Source: Lachnospiraceae bacterium UBA3785 (GTDB lineage Bacteria > Bacillota > Clostridia > Lachnospirales > Lachnospiraceae). Taken from it: DNA of 9,463 bases. Under the pieces are notes generated by a model. It was not told the DNA's origin. It ran no database searches and saw only the letters and a list, made by a program, of their open reading frames with translations. The translations under genes were made by a program, and so were the position numbers. The stretch lies in contig DFFD01000137.1 of NCBI GenBank assembly GCA_002369495.1, forward strand, positions 1 through 9,463. Reading direction: 5' to 3'. Of this stretch, positions 6,732-9,463 are shown in pieces. Positions within the stretch are counted from its first letter, which is position 1. Every line of letters starts with the position of its first letter.

Positions 6732-7291
6732 GGATCGTCCATATCATCCTGGGTGAAACCGAAAAAAAGCTGCCGGCAAAGGAGATGAGTCTTCTCGCGC
6801 ACCGCGAGACGGTGCGGTCGGCGGCGCGGATTTTCGGCGTCCCGGAGGCGGAGCTTCGCATGGAGAAGGCGGAGGGCGGAAAACCGTATTTTCCGGATCA
6901 TCCGGAAGTGCATTTTTCCATCAGCCACAGCGGACGCCGCATCCTGATCGCGCTCTCGGATGTGCCCTGCGGGGCGGACGTCGAGCAGGTGAAGGAGATG
7001 CCGGAAGACCGGATGCTTTCCATCGCGCGGCGCATTATGTCCGGCGGGGAATACGTGGAGTTTTTGCGAGCGGAAGACAGGAGCGGCGCGTTTTTTACGG
7101 CCTGGGTCATGAAGGAGGCGGAGTCGAAGCTCTCCGGAAGAGGATTCGCGGCTGGCTTTAAGACTCTTCGCGGGGATGCCCCGCATCTTGCCGTAAACGC
7201 CGGGCACGGCTATAAGGCAGCGGTCTTTGCCGCGGAGCCGTTTAAGTCGTCAGTTACAAATATTTACCTGAAAGGATCATTTCATGAGTGA
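6728..7291 (+). CDS. 4'-phosphopantetheinyl transferase (Sfp/AcpS superfamily)
   Basis: Such enzymes move the phosphopantetheine arm from CoA to a serine of acyl-, peptidyl- or aryl-carrier proteins. In the 187-residue product the family motifs are in order: GGKPYF (50-55), HFSISHSG (62-69), CGADVEQV (81-88) with the Mg-binding Asp84 and Glu86, and [18 protein letters not shown] (122-139) with Trp126, Lys129, Glu130 and Lys134. The length is nearer to Sfp-type enzymes than to the 120-residue AcpS, although shorter than Sfp itself (about 225). The ATG at 6728 overlaps the gltX stop in ATGA, so translation is probably coupled. The end overlaps prfC by eight bases. No carrier protein, polyketide or peptide synthetase gene is in the window, so the target is unknown; the fatty-acid carrier protein is one candidate if no AcpS exists. 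The protein is cytosolic. Confidence 0.88.
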   Translation: MRIVHIILGETEKKLPAKEMSLLAHRETVRSAARIFGVPEAELRMEKAEGGKPYFPDHPEVHFSISHSGRRILIALSDVPCGADVEQVKEMPEDRMLSIARRIMSGGEYVEFLRAEDRSGAFFTAWVMKEAESKLSGRGFAAGFKTLRGDAPHLAVNAGHGYKAAVFAAEPFKSSVTNIYLKGSFHE

Positions 7292-8879
7292 AATCTCAAG
7301 GCGGCGCACGTTCGCCATCATATCACACCCGGACGCCGGTAAGACCACGCTGACGGAAAAATTTCTCCTCTACGGAGGCGCGATCAATCTTGCCGGCTCG
7401 GTCAAGGGCAAGGCGACGGCACGGCACGCGGTCTCCGACTGGATGGAGATCGAAAAGCAGAGAGGTATCTCGGTCACCTCGTCCGTCCTCCAGTTCAATT
7501 ACGACGGCTACTGCATCAATATCCTGGACACGCCGGGCCACCAGGACTTCTCCGAGGACACTTACCGGACCCTGATGGCGGCGGATTCCGCGGTCATGGT
7601 CATCGACGGCGCGAAGGGCGTCGAGGCGCAGACGAGAAAGCTTTTCAAGGTCTGCGCGCGCCGGCACATCCCGATCTTCACCTTCATCAACAAGATGGAC
7701 CGCGAAGCGAGGGATTCCTTTGAGCTGGTGGACGAGATCGAGCAGGAGCTCGGAATTCCCTGCTGCCCGGTCAACTGGCCGATCGGGTCCGGCAAGAACT
7801 TCAAGGGCGTATACGACAGAAATGAGGAGAAAGTCCTCATCTTCCACGACACCGAGAAAGGTACGAAGGAAGGCCTGATCGAGGAAATCCCGATCAATTC
7901 CCCGGAGATCCGGAATTATGTAACGGAAGAGGAGGAGGAGCAGCTCCGCGAGGAGCTGGAGCTTCTGGACGGCGCGTCGGCGGAGTTCGACCAGGACGAG
8001 GTGAGCCGCGGCCGCCTCTCGCCGGTGTTTTTCGGGTCCGCGCTGACGAATTTTGGCGTGGAGACATTTCTTAAGCATTTTCTCAAAATGACCATGCCGC
8101 CGCTGCCCCGTATGTCCGACATCGGGCTCATCGAGCCGGAGGAGCACGGATTTTCCGCGTTTGTCTTCAAGATCCAGGCGAACATGAACAAGAACCACCG
8201 CGACCGCGTCGCGTTCATGCGCATCGTCTCCGGTCATTTCGACGCGAACATGGAAGTCTGGCACGTGCAGGGAAAGAAGAAGGCGAGACTTTCGCAGCCG
8301 CAGCAGATGATGGCGGACGACCGGCACGTGGTCACGGAGGCCTGGGCGGGCGACATCATCGGCGTGTTTGACCCGGGGATCTACTCGATCGGGGATACAG
8401 TCTGCATGCCGGGAGAGGATTTTCATTTCGGAGGCATTCCGACGTTCTCGCCGGAGCATTTCGCGCGCATCCGCCAGATGGACACGATGAAGCGCAAGCA
8501 GTTCACCAAGGGCGTCGAGGAGATCGCCCAGGAGGGCGCGATCCAGATCTTCAAGGATCTCGGAGCCGGCATGGAGGAGATCATCGTCGGCGTCGTCGGT
8601 GTCCTGCAGCTGGACGTTTTGCGTTTCCGCCTTGAAACGGAGTACAAGGTCGAGATCCGCATGGAGACGCTGCCGTACGAGTACATCCGCTGGATCGAGA
8701 ACCCGCAGGAGGTGGATCTCGAGAACCTCCAGGGCACGACCGACATGAAGAAGGTCCAGGACATGCGCGGCAACCCGCTGCTGCTCTTCGTGCATGAGTG
8801 GAGCGTCGGCATGACGCTGGAGAGAAATAAAAACCTGCGCCTGTCCGAATTCGGCGGATGGGAAGAAGATGATGAATAA
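7284..8879 (+). CDS. prfC: Peptide chain release factor 3
   Basis: RF3 is a translational GTPase that removes RF1 or RF2 from the ribosome after peptide release. The 531-residue length is normal for the family. The GTPase motifs are SHPDAGKT (14-21, P-loop), RGISVTSS (60-67, switch I), DTPGH (82-86), NKMD (136-139) and the GSAL element near 8035-8047. HPDAGKT, in place of the HVDHGKT or HVDAGKT seen in other translational GTPases, and the early segment with DWMEIEKQRGISVTSSVLQF are typical of RF3. The protein ends NKNLRLSEFGGWEEDDE. The ATG at 7284 is preceded by AAAGGAT (7271-7277), seven bases away, and overlaps the end of the transferase gene. I see no clear terminator in the following 116 bases, so some transcripts may continue into the Asp23-family gene. 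Confidence 0.97.
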   Translation: MSEISRRRTFAIISHPDAGKTTLTEKFLLYGGAINLAGSVKGKATARHAVSDWMEIEKQRGISVTSSVLQFNYDGYCINILDTPGHQDFSEDTYRTLMAADSAVMVIDGAKGVEAQTRKLFKVCARRHIPIFTFINKMDREARDSFELVDEIEQELGIPCCPVNWPIGSGKNFKGVYDRNEEKVLIFHDTEKGTKEGLIEEIPINSPEIRNYVTEEEEEQLREELELLDGASAEFDQDEVSRGRLSPVFFGSALTNFGVETFLKHFLKMTMPPLPRMSDIGLIEPEEHGFSAFVFKIQANMNKNHRDRVAFMRIVSGHFDANMEVWHVQGKKKARLSQPQQMMADDRHVVTEAWAGDIIGVFDPGIYSIGDTVCMPGEDFHFGGIPTFSPEHFARIRQMDTMKRKQFTKGVEEIAQEGAIQIFKDLGAGMEEIIVGVVGVLQLDVLRFRLETEYKVEIRMETLPYEYIRWIENPQEVDLENLQGTTDMKKVQDMRGNPLLLFVHEWSVGMTLERNKNLRLSEFGGWEEDDE

Positions 8880-8885
8880 CATCCC

Positions 8886-8914
8886 TTTACGACCGGGGAG
8901 AAACTTGGTATACT
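8886..8914 (+). promoter_or_regulatory. Putative promoter for the Asp23-nusB genes (extended -10)
   Basis: The -35 is TTTACG (8886-8891, four of six matches), the spacer is 17 bases and the -10 is TATACT (8909-8914, five of six), preceded by TGG, an extended -10 element. Transcription would start near 8921 and give a leader of about 75 bases. It begins only seven bases after the prfC stop, so the downstream genes can be expressed independently of the upstream operon. Confidence 0.68.
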
Positions 8915-8924
8915 GTCAGTATCG

Positions 8925-8953
8925 GGCCGGCATGCGGCTTGCTGAGGCCGGCC
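8925..8953 (+). promoter_or_regulatory. Leader hairpin upstream of the Asp23-family gene
   Basis: GGCCGGC (8925-8931) pairs perfectly with GCCGGCC (8947-8953) across a 15-base loop. It lies a few bases after the predicted transcription start and is not followed by a T-run, so it is a stem in the leader, not a terminator. The ribosome site GGAGGAG (8983-8989) stays about 30 bases downstream and free. A short imperfect direct repeat, GCCGGCATGCGG and GCCGGATGCGG, spans the same area. No known riboswitch was recognised. Confidence 0.5.
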
Positions 8954-8995
8954 GGATGCGGAAGATGAAGCACTGAAGCTGCGGAGGAGTTTAAA

Positions 8996-9376
8996 ATGGC
9001 TGAGAACCAGAAAGTCTATACAATCAAGGATGACGGAGGGATTGGCACGGTCAGGATCGCCGAGGATGTCGTGTGCGTGATCGCGGGTCTTGCGGCGACC
9101 GAGGTGAAGGGTGTTTCCGCAATCGCGGGGAACATCACCAACGAGATGATCCCGAGAAAAGGCGCGAAGGGCCTGGCGAAGGGCGTCCGTGTGACGGTCG
9201 CCGATAACAAGATCAAGGCGGAGATCTCGGTCGTGATCGGCTACGACTGCAGCGTCCTTGAAGTCTGCGAGGGCGTACAGGAGCGCGTAAAGAGCGCGAT
9301 CGAGAACATGACCGGCATGGAAGTCACGGAGATCAATGTGAAGGTCGCCGGCGTCGAGACGGCCGCTGAGCAGTAA
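8996..9376 (+). CDS. Asp23/Gls24 family envelope stress response protein
   Basis: The 126-residue protein belongs to the Asp23 family (DUF322; B. subtilis YqhY and YloU). Staphylococcal Asp23 is a membrane-associated cell-envelope stress protein, and YqhY has been linked to control of acetyl-CoA carboxylase. Visible family features are GTVRIAEDVVCVIAGLAATEVKGV near the N-terminus, KGAKGLAKGVRVTV in the middle, and EISVVIGYDCSVLEVCEGVQERVKSAIENMTG followed by EINVKVAGV. It has no signal peptide or membrane segment of its own. The ATG at 8996 follows a strong GGAGGAG site at six bases. The position directly before nusB matches the yqhY-nusB order known from Bacillus and Clostridia, which favours the YqhY-type branch. 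It probably shares the promoter at 8886-8914 with nusB. Confidence 0.93.
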   Translation: MAENQKVYTIKDDGGIGTVRIAEDVVCVIAGLAATEVKGVSAIAGNITNEMIPRKGAKGLAKGVRVTVADNKIKAEISVVIGYDCSVLEVCEGVQERVKSAIENMTGMEVTEINVKVAGVETAAEQ

Positions 9377-9396
9377 GACCGGATGAGAGGAAAAAA

Positions 9397-9463
9397 GTGA
9401 GCAGAAGAAAACTTAGAATACATCTCTTCAAGATGATTTTCATCTATGCGTTTACGCTGGAGA
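9397..9463 (+). CDS. nusB: Transcription antitermination factor NusB, N-terminal start (cut by window end)
   Basis: Only 22 codons are visible, reading MSRRKLRIHLFKMIFIYAF and onwards. The SRRKLR start followed by a hydrophobic HLFKMIF helix fits the first helix of NusB, which binds boxA RNA with ribosomal protein S10 in rRNA antitermination. The start is GTG at 9397 with GAGAGG at 9385-9390, six bases upstream. The ATG at 9383 is in another frame and stops after five codons. The position 20 bases after an Asp23-family gene supports the call. Most of the gene is outside the window. Confidence 0.8.
   Translation, partial: MSRRKLRIHLFKMIFIYAFTLE

Noticed and set aside
7323..8882. Long open frame of 519 codons on the minus strand covering prfC
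   Set aside because: It is a shadow of codon bias; prfC on the plus strand is unmistakable and the antisense product resembles nothing.
8932..8976. 14-codon reading frame (MRLAEAGRMRKMKH) in the Asp23 leader, possible leader peptide
   Set aside because: No ribosome site, its ATG lies in the hairpin loop, and it has no run of one amino acid that would suggest attenuation.
8880..8995. Hairpin after prfC as an intrinsic terminator
   Set aside because: The only strong stem (8925-8953) is followed by GG and A-rich sequence without a T-run, and it lies downstream of a good promoter.

Overview
The window reads as chromosome of a moderately GC-rich Gram-positive anaerobe of the Clostridia, most likely a Lachnospiraceae-type organism. 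This rests on Firmicutes family markers (a DUF1292 protein, an Asp23-family gene directly before nusB, AGGAGG-type ribosome sites, TTG and GTG starts) and on family resemblance recalled from memory, not on a search. There are no mobile elements, tRNA or rRNA genes, CRISPR arrays or phage genes, and no intergenic stretch longer than about 140 bases. It looks like core housekeeping DNA.

Layout. (1) Bases 1-627 hold the 3' end of pnp (polynucleotide phosphorylase: end of the second RNase PH domain, KH and S1), followed by a hairpin terminator. (2) A trimeric-type dUTPase gene (681-1196, +) converges on a very acidic DUF1292 gene (1240-1560, -). The hairpin between them is a proper terminator only for the minus-strand gene. 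(3) About 130 bases at 1561-1693 carry a back-to-back promoter pair with touching -35 boxes and an 18-base inverted repeat near the minus-strand start. (4) A tightly packed plus-strand run, probably one operon, spans 1694-8879: a GH13 glycogen-debranching-like protein, a DUF5662 protein, an FtsW/RodA/SpoVE-family protein, gltX, a 4'-phosphopantetheinyl transferase and prfC. Junctions are overlaps of 53, 4 and 8 bases or gaps of 2 and 4 bases, which suggests translational coupling. (5) A second promoter (8886-8914) and a leader hairpin precede an Asp23-family gene (8996-9376) and the start of nusB, which runs off the end of the window.

The most notable observation is that the first gene of the operon keeps the whole debranching-enzyme scaffold (CBM48 plus barrel) but has lost the catalytic nucleophile (Asp to Leu), the acid/base Glu (to Asp), the His before the third catalytic Asp, and the Asn-His of region I. 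It looks like a pseudoenzyme, comparable in principle to plant isoamylase ISA2. It is overlapped by a DUF5662 gene with an HD-like His/Asp pattern and followed by an FtsW/RodA-type protein in which the usual extracellular catalytic Asp appears to be Phe. I see no wholly new multi-gene defence or mobile system here.
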